Positions 40,711 to 48,600 of a DNA stretch of 64,000 bases are shown here, one piece after another; positions within the stretch are counted from its first letter, which is position 1, and each line of letters opens with the position of its first letter. Source of the DNA: Natronomonas sp. (lineage in GTDB: Archaea > Halobacteriota > Halobacteria > Halobacteriales > Haloarculaceae); NCBI RefSeq assembly GCF_028274965.1, contig NZ_JAQCNO010000014.1, forward strand, positions 1 to 64,000, read 5' to 3'. Position numbers and translations under genes: made by a program. The notes beneath the pieces were generated by a model, which saw only the letters and a program-made list of their open reading frames with translations, did not search any database and had not been told where the DNA came from.

Positions 40711-41352
40711 ATGGTCGACGACGCACGGGCGAGGACGGACGGGGCGGGCTCGGCGGAGACGAACGGGAACCGACCGTCCGGGGACGACGCGGGGTCGGGA
40801 TCGGAGTCGGTTCCGGACGACGTCGAGGGGTACGCCCGGTTTTCGAAGATCGACGGCGCGACGTACGACCGGGCCAACGAGTTCCTCAGAGACCGGACGT
40901 ACGTCACCGCCCGCGAGTGGGCGATGGCGCGTCTCTGCGCGGATTTCCGGACCGAGACCGGCGTCGAGATGACGAAGATCGGCGAGAACCTGCCGGAGCT
41001 CGTGCCGTTCATGACGGACACGTACAGCCCCCAGGCGGTGAACCAGGCCCGCTCGTCGTTCGACGAGAAGGTCCGGAAGGCCGGCGCGACGTTCCTCTAC
41101 GGGGCGATGTGCGATTTCTACACCGCCGAGGAGCTCGACGACGTCATGTACGAGATCACGGAGGTCGCGAAGTTCCTCCTCGAGGTCGAGGGCGTCGAGT
41201 TGGGCGTCGAGGAGGAACTCGAGGCCGAAGAGCGGATCTCGAGTGTCATGCGCGAGGTCCGGGAGTCCTCGGCCGCGCTCAGACACGACGAGGCCCACTG
41301 TCCGAACTGCGGACACGACCTCGGGGCGGGCGCGGAGGGGTCCGAGGACTAA
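40711..41352 (+). CDS. DUF5806-like haloarchaeal protein
   Basis: 213 residues. After a low-complexity acidic N-terminus (about 1-38), a well-structured helical domain follows: GYARFSKIDGATYDRANEFL, TAREWAMARLCADFRTETGV, EMTKIGENLPELVPFMTDTY. The C-terminus has a CPNCGHD motif (one CxxC plus His), half of a possible zinc site. I recall this as DUF5806. The AREWAxARLCADFR helix resembles part of a winged helix, so DNA binding is possible. Promoter GCTTTTTCG centred 27 bp upstream of ATG 40711. Its stop overlaps the convergent pyrC-like gene by 4 bp. Confidence 0.78.
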   Translation: MVDDARARTDGAGSAETNGNRPSGDDAGSGSESVPDDVEGYARFSKIDGATYDRANEFLRDRTYVTAREWAMARLCADFRTETGVEMTKIGENLPELVPFMTDTYSPQAVNQARSSFDEKVRKAGATFLYGAMCDFYTAEELDDVMYEITEVAKFLLEVEGVELGVEEELEAEERISSVMREVRESSAALRHDEAHCPNCGHDLGAGAEGSED

Positions 41353-42611
41353 ACGCGGACGTTTCGCCCGGTCCGCTCGCCGAACTCGCCCTCGCGGAAC
41401 ACGACGGTGCCGCCGGCCATCGTCACCTCCGGGAAGACGCCGCGGTGGCCCTCGAACGGCGTCCAGTCGCACTTCGTGTGGAGCTCCGACCCCCGGATCG
41501 GGGTCGAGTCCTCGGGGTCGAACAGCACGAGATCGGCGTCGTACCCGGGTTCGATCCGGCCCTTGGTCTCGAGCCCGAAGCGGTCGGCGACGTTCGCCGC
41601 CGTGAGGTCCCGGACGCGCTCGTAGCCGATTGCGCCGGTCCGTGCGGCCTCCAACAGGAGCGCAAGCGCGGTTTCGACGCCCGGCACGCCGCTGGGTGCG
41701 CTCCAGATGTCGGTCGCCTTCTCCTCGCGGGAGTGCGGCGCGTGGTCGGTCGCGACGATGTCGATCCGGCCGTCGACGAGCCGCCGGAACAGCCCCTCGC
41801 GGCGTCGTTCGCTCCGTAGCGGGGGGTTCATCCGGCCGAACGTGCCGAGCTCGTCGAGGTCATCTCGCGAGAGAAAGAGGTGATGCGGTGTCGCCTCACA
41901 GGTCATCCCCGCCTCCCGGGCGGCGTCGGCGCCGCGCGGCGTTGACGTGTGTGCGATGTGGACGTCGGTGCCGACGTCGCGGGCCGTATCGCAGGCGCGC
42001 CGGATCGCCTCGATCTCGGCGTCGGCCGTCCGGTAGGCGCTCCAGGCGTCGCTGTCCGCCCGGTCGGTCACCGAGTCGTCGAATCGGGTCGCGTCCTCCG
42101 CGTGAACGGTTACCGGGATCGACCTCGATCGGACCCGCCGGAGCGCCGCCTCGTAGCGCTCGGCGCCGATCCCCATCTCGCCGGTCGAGTCCGCGAGGAA
42201 GATCTCGCCGAGGGCGGCGATCGGCTGTTCGAGCAGCTCTTCGGGGCTCCACGCGTCGGTGACGCCGCCGTTGATGCCGTAGTCGACGAGCGACTCGGCG
42301 GCGCGGTCGGCCTTCCGCTCGTATCCGGCGGCGTCGACCGTCGGCGGATCGGTGTTGGGCTGGTCGAAGACGGTCGTGACTCCGCCGGCGGCAGCGCTTT
42401 TCGAGCCGGTCGCCCAGGTCTCTTTGTGTGGGTGTCCGGGCTCCCGGAAGTGGACGTGCGCGTCGATCATGCCCGGAAACAGCCGCTTTCCGGTGCCGTC
42501 GATCGCGTCGCCGGCCGCGGTGAGCTCCTCGCCGACCGCGGCGATCGTCTCGCCGTCCGTCCGGACGTCCCGCGTCCGTCCGTCGGCGAGCGTCACGTTT
42601 CGAAACAGCAT
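41349..42611 (-). CDS. pyrC: Dihydroorotase
   Basis: 420 residues. Cyclises carbamoyl-aspartate to dihydroorotate in pyrimidine synthesis. Class I motifs: GMIDAHVHFREPGHPHKETW (HxH metal ligands), VTTVFDQPNTDPPT, IPVTVHAEDA, VHIAHTSTPRGADA, EATPHHLFLS and ATDHAPHSREEK. The position of the usual carbamylated Lys is within GSKSAAAGGVTT; the segment reads KETWATGSKSAAAGG. Length fits archaeal PyrC. GGAGGAG stands 12 nt upstream of the start and may assist initiation. 31 bp from the lipoate-ligase-like gene upstream; both minus strand. Confidence 0.88.
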   Translation of the reverse strand: MLFRNVTLADGRTRDVRTDGETIAAVGEELTAAGDAIDGTGKRLFPGMIDAHVHFREPGHPHKETWATGSKSAAAGGVTTVFDQPNTDPPTVDAAGYERKADRAAESLVDYGINGGVTDAWSPEELLEQPIAALGEIFLADSTGEMGIGAERYEAALRRVRSRSIPVTVHAEDATRFDDSVTDRADSDAWSAYRTADAEIEAIRRACDTARDVGTDVHIAHTSTPRGADAAREAGMTCEATPHHLFLSRDDLDELGTFGRMNPPLRSERRREGLFRRLVDGRIDIVATDHAPHSREEKATDIWSAPSGVPGVETALALLLEAARTGAIGYERVRDLTAANVADRFGLETKGRIEPGYDADLVLFDPEDSTPIRGSELHTKCDWTPFEGHRGVFPEVTMAGGTVVFREGEFGERTGRNVRV

Positions 42612-42642
42612 AGGTGGACTCCTCCGCCGGGAGTGGTAAGTC

Positions 42643-43350
42643 TCACGGAGCGTCCCCGGACGGTAGGTCGACGGCGTCGATCGCAGTCGTCTCGGCGTCG
42701 CCGGTGAAGGCCGCCTCGATCGCGTCGGTGACCGTCCCGACGCCGGCTGGGCCGCCGGCCGCCTCGACGCTTCCGACGGAGGCCGGATCGAACGGCAACC
42801 CGAGTGCCGCGTACACCGGATCGAGGACGGTCGAAACCGCCGCTGCGTCGCTCGATCTGACGATCACGTACCCGCCGAGGAGGGCGCTTTCGGTCCGGAC
42901 CCGCTGTGCGAGTCCGGCGATCTTGCCGTCGCGCTGCAGCGAGTGCGTTCCGGGGCAAAAGGACGCGGACGGTTCGCCGCGGCCGACGCTCGCCCCGAGT
43001 TCCTCGAGCGCCCCCGAGAGACGCGACATCGCGTCCCGGTACCGAGAGGTGATCCCGCTTCGGCCCGGTTCGGTCGGCGAAACGAGCGCGAACGCGACCG
43101 TCGTCCCCGTGTGGGCGACTGCGCGGCCGCCGGCGCTTCGTTCGATGGGGTCATAGCCGCGCTCGGCGGCGATTCGGCGGGCCGAACGGTACCCATCGGC
43201 GGCCGAGTCGCGGCGGCCGAAGGCGACCTGTCGCGGCGGCGTCCAGACGCGGAGCCCCGGATCGCCCGTCGACTCGGTGAGTTCCACGAGTCCGCGCGTG
43301 AGTTCCCTGTCGGCGAGGGGGTCCGGTAGGGATTCACAGAGGAGTCGCAC
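42643..43350 (-). CDS. Lipoate-protein ligase A-like protein
   Basis: 235 residues from GTG 43350 (reading MRLLCESLPDPLADRELTRG). The BPL/LplA catalytic fold shows VWTPPRQVAFGRRDSAADGY, IERSAGGRAVAHTGTTVAFA (RRxSGGGAV-like loop) and DGKIAGLAQRVRTES with the conserved Lys. It should attach lipoyl or octanoyl groups to acyl-carrier domains; the partner protein is not here. The GTG is selected because a TATA element is centred 27 bp upstream; an ATG at 43404 would place 18 extra residues across that promoter. Confidence 0.8.
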   Translation of the reverse strand: MRLLCESLPDPLADRELTRGLVELTESTGDPGLRVWTPPRQVAFGRRDSAADGYRSARRIAAERGYDPIERSAGGRAVAHTGTTVAFALVSPTEPGRSGITSRYRDAMSRLSGALEELGASVGRGEPSASFCPGTHSLQRDGKIAGLAQRVRTESALLGGYVIVRSSDAAAVSTVLDPVYAALGLPFDPASVGSVEAAGGPAGVGTVTDAIEAAFTGDAETTAIDAVDLPSGDAP

Positions 43351-43371
43351 GGCGGCCGTCGGGCGCCGACG

Positions 43372-43381
43372 CTCATAAATC
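43372..43381. promoter_or_regulatory. Shared TATA element of two divergent leaderless genes
   Basis: CTCATAAATC on the plus strand (GATTTATGAG on the minus) is centred 26 bp before ATG 43403 (+) and 27 bp before GTG 43350 (-). The only A/T-rich patch between the two genes, it seems to serve both directions. Confidence 0.55.
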
Positions 43382-43402
43382 CACGCGCGCCGAACCGGCC
43401 GC

Positions 43403-44236
43403 ATGGTCTTACTCGCCGGGAGCGTGATCCGCCGGTATGAGCGGTTTTCGCTCTATAATTCGCCGTACCCGGCGCACGACGCGGGGTGTGCGATCGATCT
43501 GTACCCGGACGACGGCGTAGCGGCCTCCCCGGTCGGTGGCGAGGTGCTCCGCACGAAGCGGGTCCGCTGTCCGGAGCAGCCCTACGCTGCCTCGGAGGAC
43601 TTCCTCGTACTCGTCGAGTGCGGGGAGTGCGTCGCCCGGATTCTCCACGTCGATCCGGCGGTCGAGGCCGGCGACACGGTCGCCGTCGGCGATACGCTTG
43701 GATCGCTCGTCCGATCCGGGTTCTTCGGGCGGTGGGTGGACAATCACATCCACGTGGGGTTCCGCCGCCGGGGGCAGAACTACGAGCGCGCGAGGGGATC
43801 GGTGCCGATCGAACCGGGCGTCGAGGTCGACGGCGTCCCCTGGGACGGGACGGGAACGGTGGTCGCTTCGGGGCCGACGCACGTCCGACTCGACTCGCCG
43901 TCCCGCGACGGCGAGGGCTTCGAGGCGCTCGGAAGCGACGAGGGGTACGCGCTCGATGGGGGGCTTCCGCACTACGCCGACGGGGGCGTCCTCGAGGCGG
44001 CCGAGGGGACCGTCTCGCTGCTCGGCGCGCCGGTCGGCGAGGTCGACGGACGGGGCGTCCGGTGGCGCGACGTCGGCGTCTTCGTCGACGGCGAGCGCGC
44101 GACCGGGCTCTCGCTTTTCGCCTCACAGGGGGCGATCGGGGCGAAGATCGTCTTCGAGGACGGCCACGGGTTCGAACGCGGCGACGCGGTCGAGGTCGGC
44201 ATCGACCCGGGCGCGGAGTCGGTGCGGTTGGGCTGA
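43403..44236 (+). CDS. Protein with a degenerate M23 (duplicated hybrid motif) peptidase-like domain
   Basis: 277 residues, not recognised as a named family. Residues 20-120 recall LytM/M23 metallopeptidases: PAHDAGCAIDLYP (H25, D32) followed by AASPVGGEV, a central ILHVDPAVEAGDTVAVGDTLG with H82, and DNHIHVGF (H115-I-H117), the position of the M23 HxH. The first H...D spacing is longer than the usual HxxxD, so activity is uncertain. Residues 140-277 form a second beta-rich domain. No signal peptide is seen, so it is probably cytoplasmic. Divergent from the lipoate-ligase-like gene. Confidence 0.72.
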   Translation: MVLLAGSVIRRYERFSLYNSPYPAHDAGCAIDLYPDDGVAASPVGGEVLRTKRVRCPEQPYAASEDFLVLVECGECVARILHVDPAVEAGDTVAVGDTLGSLVRSGFFGRWVDNHIHVGFRRRGQNYERARGSVPIEPGVEVDGVPWDGTGTVVASGPTHVRLDSPSRDGEGFEALGSDEGYALDGGLPHYADGGVLEAAEGTVSLLGAPVGEVDGRGVRWRDVGVFVDGERATGLSLFASQGAIGAKIVFEDGHGFERGDAVEVGIDPGAESVRLG

Positions 44237-44330
44237 CAACCGGCGCGGGCGTCCCGTGGCGGTGGGCCGGATTCCCGCCTCGGCCACCACGGGGCTCGGG
44301 GCTCACATACGGCCGACTGCCCGCGTCCTC

Positions 44331-44342
44331 GTGTATAAACCT
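44331..44342 (-). promoter_or_regulatory. Orphan promoter-like TATA element
   Basis: Minus-strand GGTTTATACACG is as good a TATA match as those of the leaderless genes nearby, but lies in a 137-bp gap between two convergent genes with no gene of its own. A transcript from it would run antisense to the M23-like gene. Confidence 0.35.
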
Positions 44343-44373
44343 CGGGCGGCGTCGTCCAACGTGGCCTCCGGGA

Positions 44374-44886
44374 TCAGGCGTCGAGGTACTCCGCCTGGAC
44401 GTCGATGATTTCCCCCGAGTCGGCGCAGTCGGCGTAGCGTCGGAGCGGTTCGTCGTTCAGCTCCAGGAACGTGTGCCCCCAGCGGAACTTCCCGAGTATC
44501 GTCGCCGCGCGGTCGCGGCGGCCGAGGACACACAGCGCCCCGGCGAACGCCTCGACGGTGTTGAGCCGGAACGGCGTTCCGTAGTTGACCGGGTTGGCGG
44601 CGACGAGAAACGGCAGCGATCGGTGCGGGCCCTTGAGGTCGAACGCCTCGGCCCGCGCCGTCTCCCAGGAGCAATCGAGCGCGACGAGTCGCTCCGCGCG
44701 CCCGGCGCCGGAGGAGTCGGGCGCGTCCGCCGGTGAGAGCGCGCGGTCGGCGTGAGGATCGAGGACGATCCCGGGCGGCGTGTCGCGCGCAGAACGGTGC
44801 AGGGTCGCGAGGTCGAACCGCGCGAGCTTCCGGGCCGAGCACTTCTGTGGATCGTCGTCGCCCTCGTACCGGACGTGTAACTCCAC
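44374..44886 (-). CDS. tsr3: Tsr3-like rRNA aminocarboxypropyltransferase (DUF367 family)
   Basis: 170 residues from GTG 44886, reading [20 protein letters not shown]. Tsr3 transfers the 3-amino-3-carboxypropyl group of SAM to a small-subunit rRNA nucleotide. Family motifs: [71 protein letters not shown], and [19 protein letters not shown]. The GTG start begins exactly where the family does and has a TTTTATG element about 25 bp upstream; ATG 44910 lies inside that element and is rejected. Confidence 0.9.
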   Translation of the reverse strand: MELHVRYEGDDDPQKCSARKLARFDLATLHRSARDTPPGIVLDPHADRALSPADAPDSSGAGRAERLVALDCSWETARAEAFDLKGPHRSLPFLVAANPVNYGTPFRLNTVEAFAGALCVLGRRDRAATILGKFRWGHTFLELNDEPLRRYADCADSGEIIDVQAEYLDA

Positions 44887-44907
44887 GCGACGGGTTGGCC
44901 GGGGACG

Positions 44908-44915
44908 CATAAAAC
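44908..44915 (-). promoter_or_regulatory. TATA element of tsr3
   Basis: Minus-strand GTTTTATGCG is centred about 25 bp before GTG 44886. It decides the start, because the in-frame ATG at 44910 lies within it. Confidence 0.55.
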
Positions 44916-44961
44916 TCGCTCGGGGACGACAGTATATCCGTCCGCGGCCGTCACTACCGGT

Positions 44962-45354
44962 ATGGACGGCGAAACGCTGGTTCGGGAGTACTACCGATCG
45001 ATCGACGAGGACGATTACGCGGCGCTGTCGGCGGCGCTGACCGGCGGGTTCGTCCACCGACGGCCGGACACGACGATCGAGGGCCGCGAGGAGTTCGTCG
45101 CGTTCATGAAGGGCGGTCGTCCGGAGCGCGACACGGAGCACGTTCTGGAGGCGGTCTATACGGCTCTCGGGGGCGGCGAGGGCGGCGAAACGGACGGGAC
45201 CGAAGGCGAGTCCCCCGGAGACCGGGACCGACTCGCCGCGGAGGGCCGACTCCTCAGGGCCGACGGCAGCGTGTGGTTCAGGTTCGTCGATAGCTTCGAG
45301 ACGACCGACAACGGGATCCAAAGCGTCCGAACGTACGTCCACTCGGCGTCGTGA
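44962..45354 (+). CDS. SnoaL/NTF2-like protein
   Basis: 130 residues, [20 protein letters not shown]. The cone-shaped NTF2-like fold is suggested by the N-terminal helix, [20 protein letters not shown] and the closing strands [20 protein letters not shown]. An acidic Gly/Glu-rich insertion interrupts the middle ([20 protein letters not shown]). These domains bind small hydrophobic ligands or act as enzymes; no residue pattern here fixes a function. A GTATATCC element centred about 28 bp before the ATG indicates a leaderless message. Confidence 0.8.
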   Translation: MDGETLVREYYRSIDEDDYAALSAALTGGFVHRRPDTTIEGREEFVAFMKGGRPERDTEHVLEAVYTALGGGEGGETDGTEGESPGDRDRLAAEGRLLRADGSVWFRFVDSFETTDNGIQSVRTYVHSAS

Positions 45355-45372
45355 CCGGCGGGCGAGACCACC

Positions 45373-46749
45373 CTACTCGTTCGCGCCGAGGGCCGACTCC
45401 CCGACCGGACGGCCCCCCTCGATCCGCTCCGTACCGCCCATGTGCGGCCGGAGCGGCTTCGGCACCTCGACGGTCCCGTCGGCGTTCTGGTAGTACTCGA
45501 GGATCGCCACGACGACACGGGGGACCGCGAGCCCGGAGCCGTTGAGCGTGTGGACGTACTCGGCCGACTCGTGCTGTTGTGGGCGGTACCGGATCCCGGC
45601 CCGGCGGGCCTGAAACGACTCGAAGTTCGACACCGAGGAGACCTCGAGCCACCGGCCGCCGGCGTCGGGACCGTCGTCCATGTCGTCGGCCGGGGCCCAC
45701 ACCTCGACGTCGTACTTTTTGGCCTGCGTGAACCCCATGTCGCCGGTGCACATCTCGAGCACGCGGTAGGGCAGCCCGAGCCGTTCGAGCACCGCCGTCG
45801 CTTCCGACAGCAGCCCCTCGAGGCGGTCGTAGCTGTCCTCGGGGCGGACGACGTTCACCATCTCGACTTTGTTGAACTGGTGGACCCGGACGATGCCCCG
45901 CGTTTCGGTCCCGTGTTCGCCGGCCTCCCGCCGGAAGTTCGGCGAGTACGCCTGGTGTTTGATCGGGAGGTCCCCGTCGAGCAGTATCTCGTCGCGGTAC
46001 ATGTTCGTGACGGGGACCTCGGCGGTCGGGAGCAGCCAGAGGTCGTCGTCGTCGTAGGACTCGTCGTTCGCCCCGCCGATGCGGTAGGCATCGTCGACGA
46101 ACTTCGGGAACTGCCCGGTGCCGCGCATCGAGGCCGAGTTGATCGGAAGCGGCGGGAACACGTCGGTGTAGCCGTGCTCCTCGCGGTGGAGTTCGAGCAT
46201 GAACTGTATCAGGGCGTGTTCGAGCCGCGCGCCCTCGCCTTTCGCGAAGTAGAAGCCGCCGCCGGAGACCTTCGCGCCGCGTTCGAAATCGAGGATGTCG
46301 AGCTCCTCGCCGAGGTCGTAGTGCGGGACGACGGGGTCGGGGAGGCTCCGCCGGTCGTCGAAGCCCCAGCGCTCGGTTTCGACGTTGTCACGTTCGTCCT
46401 CGCCGACCGGCGCGTCGGGGTGCGGAACGTTCGGCAGCTCCAACAGCGCGGCCTCGAGGTCGGCCTCGAGGTCGTCGGCCCGGGCCTCGAGGTCCTCGAG
46501 TTCGGCTTTGAGCTCCGAGGAGCGCTCGATCGCCGCCTGGGCGGCGTCGTCGTCGCCCTCGCGTTTGAGCTCCCCGATCTCCTTCGAGATCTCGTTTCGC
46601 CGCCGTCTGAGGTCGTCGCCGGTCGCCTTGAGCTCCCGCCACTCCTCGTCGATGTCGAGGATCCACTCGAGGTCCGCGTCGACGCCTTTGGTTTCGAGTG
46701 CCCGCCTGACGTCGTCGGGGTGCTCCCGGACGAACTGCCGCGATAACAT
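45373..46749 (-). CDS. serS: Seryl-tRNA synthetase
   Basis: 458 residues. Charges tRNA-Ser. It is the common class II type with an N-terminal long coiled-coil arm (residues about 30-105) that binds the tRNA long variable arm, followed by motif 1 in the GARLEHALIQFMLELHREEH and GYTDVFPP region, motif 2 PNFRREAGEHGTETRGIVRV, HQFNKVEMV, and motif 3 LNGSGLAVPRVVVAILEYYQ. It is not the divergent methanogen-type enzyme. ATG 46749 gives the standard MLSRQFVREHPD beginning. Single gene between two plus-strand genes. Confidence 0.96.
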   Translation of the reverse strand: MLSRQFVREHPDDVRRALETKGVDADLEWILDIDEEWRELKATGDDLRRRRNEISKEIGELKREGDDDAAQAAIERSSELKAELEDLEARADDLEADLEAALLELPNVPHPDAPVGEDERDNVETERWGFDDRRSLPDPVVPHYDLGEELDILDFERGAKVSGGGFYFAKGEGARLEHALIQFMLELHREEHGYTDVFPPLPINSASMRGTGQFPKFVDDAYRIGGANDESYDDDDLWLLPTAEVPVTNMYRDEILLDGDLPIKHQAYSPNFRREAGEHGTETRGIVRVHQFNKVEMVNVVRPEDSYDRLEGLLSEATAVLERLGLPYRVLEMCTGDMGFTQAKKYDVEVWAPADDMDDGPDAGGRWLEVSSVSNFESFQARRAGIRYRPQQHESAEYVHTLNGSGLAVPRVVVAILEYYQNADGTVEVPKPLRPHMGGTERIEGGRPVGESALGANE

Positions 46750-46838
46750 GTGCCAGCGGTTCGCCGCCGCCGCTGAAAGTCGTGTCGATCCGACCGGTCC
46801 GGCGGGTTGTTTTAGTGCTCGAGCGCGGAACCACCGGT

Positions 46839-47744
46839 ATGGGAACCGGCGACGTCCGCGCGGTCGAGGGGATCCCGAGCTGTTATTACGTCGACACAGG
46901 GATGTTCGGGACCGACGGGTACGGAACGGTGTACATCCTCGATACGCCGCGGCCGGCGATCGTCGACACCGGGATCGGGACGGACTACGATCGCGTCCGC
47001 GACGCGCTCTCAGAGGTCGGGATCGACCGCTCGGCGCTGGCCGCCGTGCTCGTGACGCACGTACACCTCGATCACGCGGGCGGGGCGGGGTTTCTCGCGG
47101 CCGAGACGGACGCCGACGTCTACGTCCACGAGAGCGGCGCGTCGTTTCTGGCCGATCCCGAGGGGCTCTGGCGGGGGACAAAGGAGGCCGTCGGCGAGCA
47201 GATCGACTTTTACACCGAGCCGAAGCCGGTGCCGCGAGGCCGGATCGAAACGGTCGGCGAGGGTTCGACGATCGATCTCGGCTCCCGGACGCTCACCGTC
47301 CGTCACGCGCCCGGGCACGCGTTCCATCAGGTCGTGTTCCACGACGCGGCGGCCGACGCGGTGTTCGCCGGCGACGCGGCCGGGATCTACGCCCGCGACG
47401 CCGATGCGGTCGTCGAGACGTCGCCGCCGCCAGGGTTCGATCTCGAAGGCGCCGTCGAGGACGCGCGCATGATACGGGAGATGGACCCCGAGACGGTCTG
47501 TTACGGGCACTTCGGGCCGGCGTCCGCCGAGGACCGACTCGAGACGTACGTCGACGTCATCACCGAGTGGGTCGCCCGGATCGAGCGCGAACTCGAGGAG
47601 CTCGGCGACGAGGAGGCCGTCGTCGAGCGCGTCCTCGAGGCCTCCGACCGGACCGAGCTGTGGAGCGAGCCGAAAGCCAGCGAGGAGGTCGTCCTCAACG
47701 CCCGCGGCGTGTTGCACTACCTCCGCGATCGATCGGACGAGTAG
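46839..47744 (+). CDS. MBL-fold metallo-hydrolase
   Basis: 301 residues. The zinc motif is LVTHVHLDHAGGAGFLA, with further ligands in LTVRHAPGHAFHQVVF and AVFAGDAAGIY and a late H in ETVCYGHFGPASAE. A C-terminal helical region of about 75 residues follows the hydrolase domain. Substrate unknown; glyoxalase-II-type or lactonase activity is possible. ATG 46839 is used, since a GTTTTAGTG element is centred about 27 bp upstream, rather than ATG 46782. Divergent from serS. Confidence 0.86.
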   Translation: MGTGDVRAVEGIPSCYYVDTGMFGTDGYGTVYILDTPRPAIVDTGIGTDYDRVRDALSEVGIDRSALAAVLVTHVHLDHAGGAGFLAAETDADVYVHESGASFLADPEGLWRGTKEAVGEQIDFYTEPKPVPRGRIETVGEGSTIDLGSRTLTVRHAPGHAFHQVVFHDAAADAVFAGDAAGIYARDADAVVETSPPPGFDLEGAVEDARMIREMDPETVCYGHFGPASAEDRLETYVDVITEWVARIERELEELGDEEAVVERVLEASDRTELWSEPKASEEVVLNARGVLHYLRDRSDE

Positions 47745-47795
47745 TCCGCTCTCCGGGCCAAAAACCAGCGTGACCGACGGCGAGGGCGGCCGACG

Positions 47796-47805
47796 GTTTA
47801 TATAC
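47796..47805 (+). promoter_or_regulatory. Strong TATA element of the Cas4-like gene
   Basis: GTTTATATAC is centred 27 bp before ATG 47827, one of the best TATA matches in the window, predicting efficient leaderless transcription. Confidence 0.65.
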
Positions 47806-47826
47806 CGAGACGGGACCAGCGCCCCC

Positions 47827-48483
47827 ATGGAGGCGTTCGGCGACATCGCGACCGCGGCGTACTGCCCGCGAAAGCTGTACTACAGACGGAAACACGGCGA
47901 CGGCACGGAGGTGCCGGACGACGTGTCGGCGGTCCGCGCTCTTGCCTTCCGGTACGAGGAGCTCCTCGGTCCGGACGCGGACCTCGCGTCCGAGCCGATC
48001 GCCGTCCGACCGGCGGCGTACCGCCGGGCTCTCCGGCGCAGTAAGGAGCGTTCGGACCGCTGGGAGAGCCTGATAGACCCGGCCGAACGGCGGGCGTTCC
48101 TGCGCGGGAAGGACGCAGAAGGCATCGCGCACAAGCTGCTTTCGGGGCCGCCGGCACCGGTGTTGCTCTCGGCGGGCGAGCCGCCGGAGCGGGGCGTTTG
48201 GCGGCCCCAGTCGGTCCGCGCGACCGCGGCCGCGAAGGCGCTCTCGTGGGAGCGAGAGCGCTCGATCGAGCGGGCCTACGTCGAGTACCCGGCGTACGGG
48301 GTGGTCCGGACGGTCCGGATGACGACCCGACGGAAGGCGGCGTACCGGCGGGCGCTCGGGGCCGTCGAGGACCTCGACGGACCGCCGCCGCGGCTGGGTG
48401 AGGACCCGCGCTGTCGGTCCTGTGAGTACCGCGAGGAGTGCGGGACGAAGACCAGATCGCTCCGGTCGGTCCTGTCGCTGTGA
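47827..48483 (+). CDS. Solitary Cas4/Dna2-like Fe-S protein
   Basis: 218 residues. The four cysteines of the Cas4/AddB-type Fe-S cluster are in place: one near the N-terminus (AYCPRKLYYRR, C13) and three at the C-terminus (CRSCEYREEC: C196, C199, C205). Between them the RecB-nuclease core is hard to see: no D...ExK motif is visible, only PVLLSAGEPPERGVWRPQSV and AYVEYPAYGVVRTVRMTTRR. The cluster is therefore kept but the nuclease may be lost or altered. No cas1, cas2 or repeat array is nearby, so it is unlikely to belong to a CRISPR locus here. Confidence 0.78.
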   Translation: MEAFGDIATAAYCPRKLYYRRKHGDGTEVPDDVSAVRALAFRYEELLGPDADLASEPIAVRPAAYRRALRRSKERSDRWESLIDPAERRAFLRGKDAEGIAHKLLSGPPAPVLLSAGEPPERGVWRPQSVRATAAAKALSWERERSIERAYVEYPAYGVVRTVRMTTRRKAAYRRALGAVEDLDGPPPRLGEDPRCRSCEYREECGTKTRSLRSVLSL

Positions 48484-48600
48484 GGGCGTTTCGGGCGCGT
48501 TCGGCGGCCCCGGGGCGGCGACGGTCGCGCGAGGACCCGACGCGGGACGGTCAGGCCGCGTTCCGGCGGGCCTCAGCCAGCCGGTCGGGTCCGATCGCGG

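Noticed and set aside
43351-43404. Start of the lipoate-ligase-like protein at ATG 43404
   Set aside because: This would translate through the promoter element; the GTG at 43350 matches both promoter spacing and the expected protein start.
47827-48483. A CRISPR-Cas locus signalled by the Cas4-like gene
   Set aside because: No repeat array, cas1, cas2 or effector genes occur in the window; solitary Cas4-like genes are known outside CRISPR loci.
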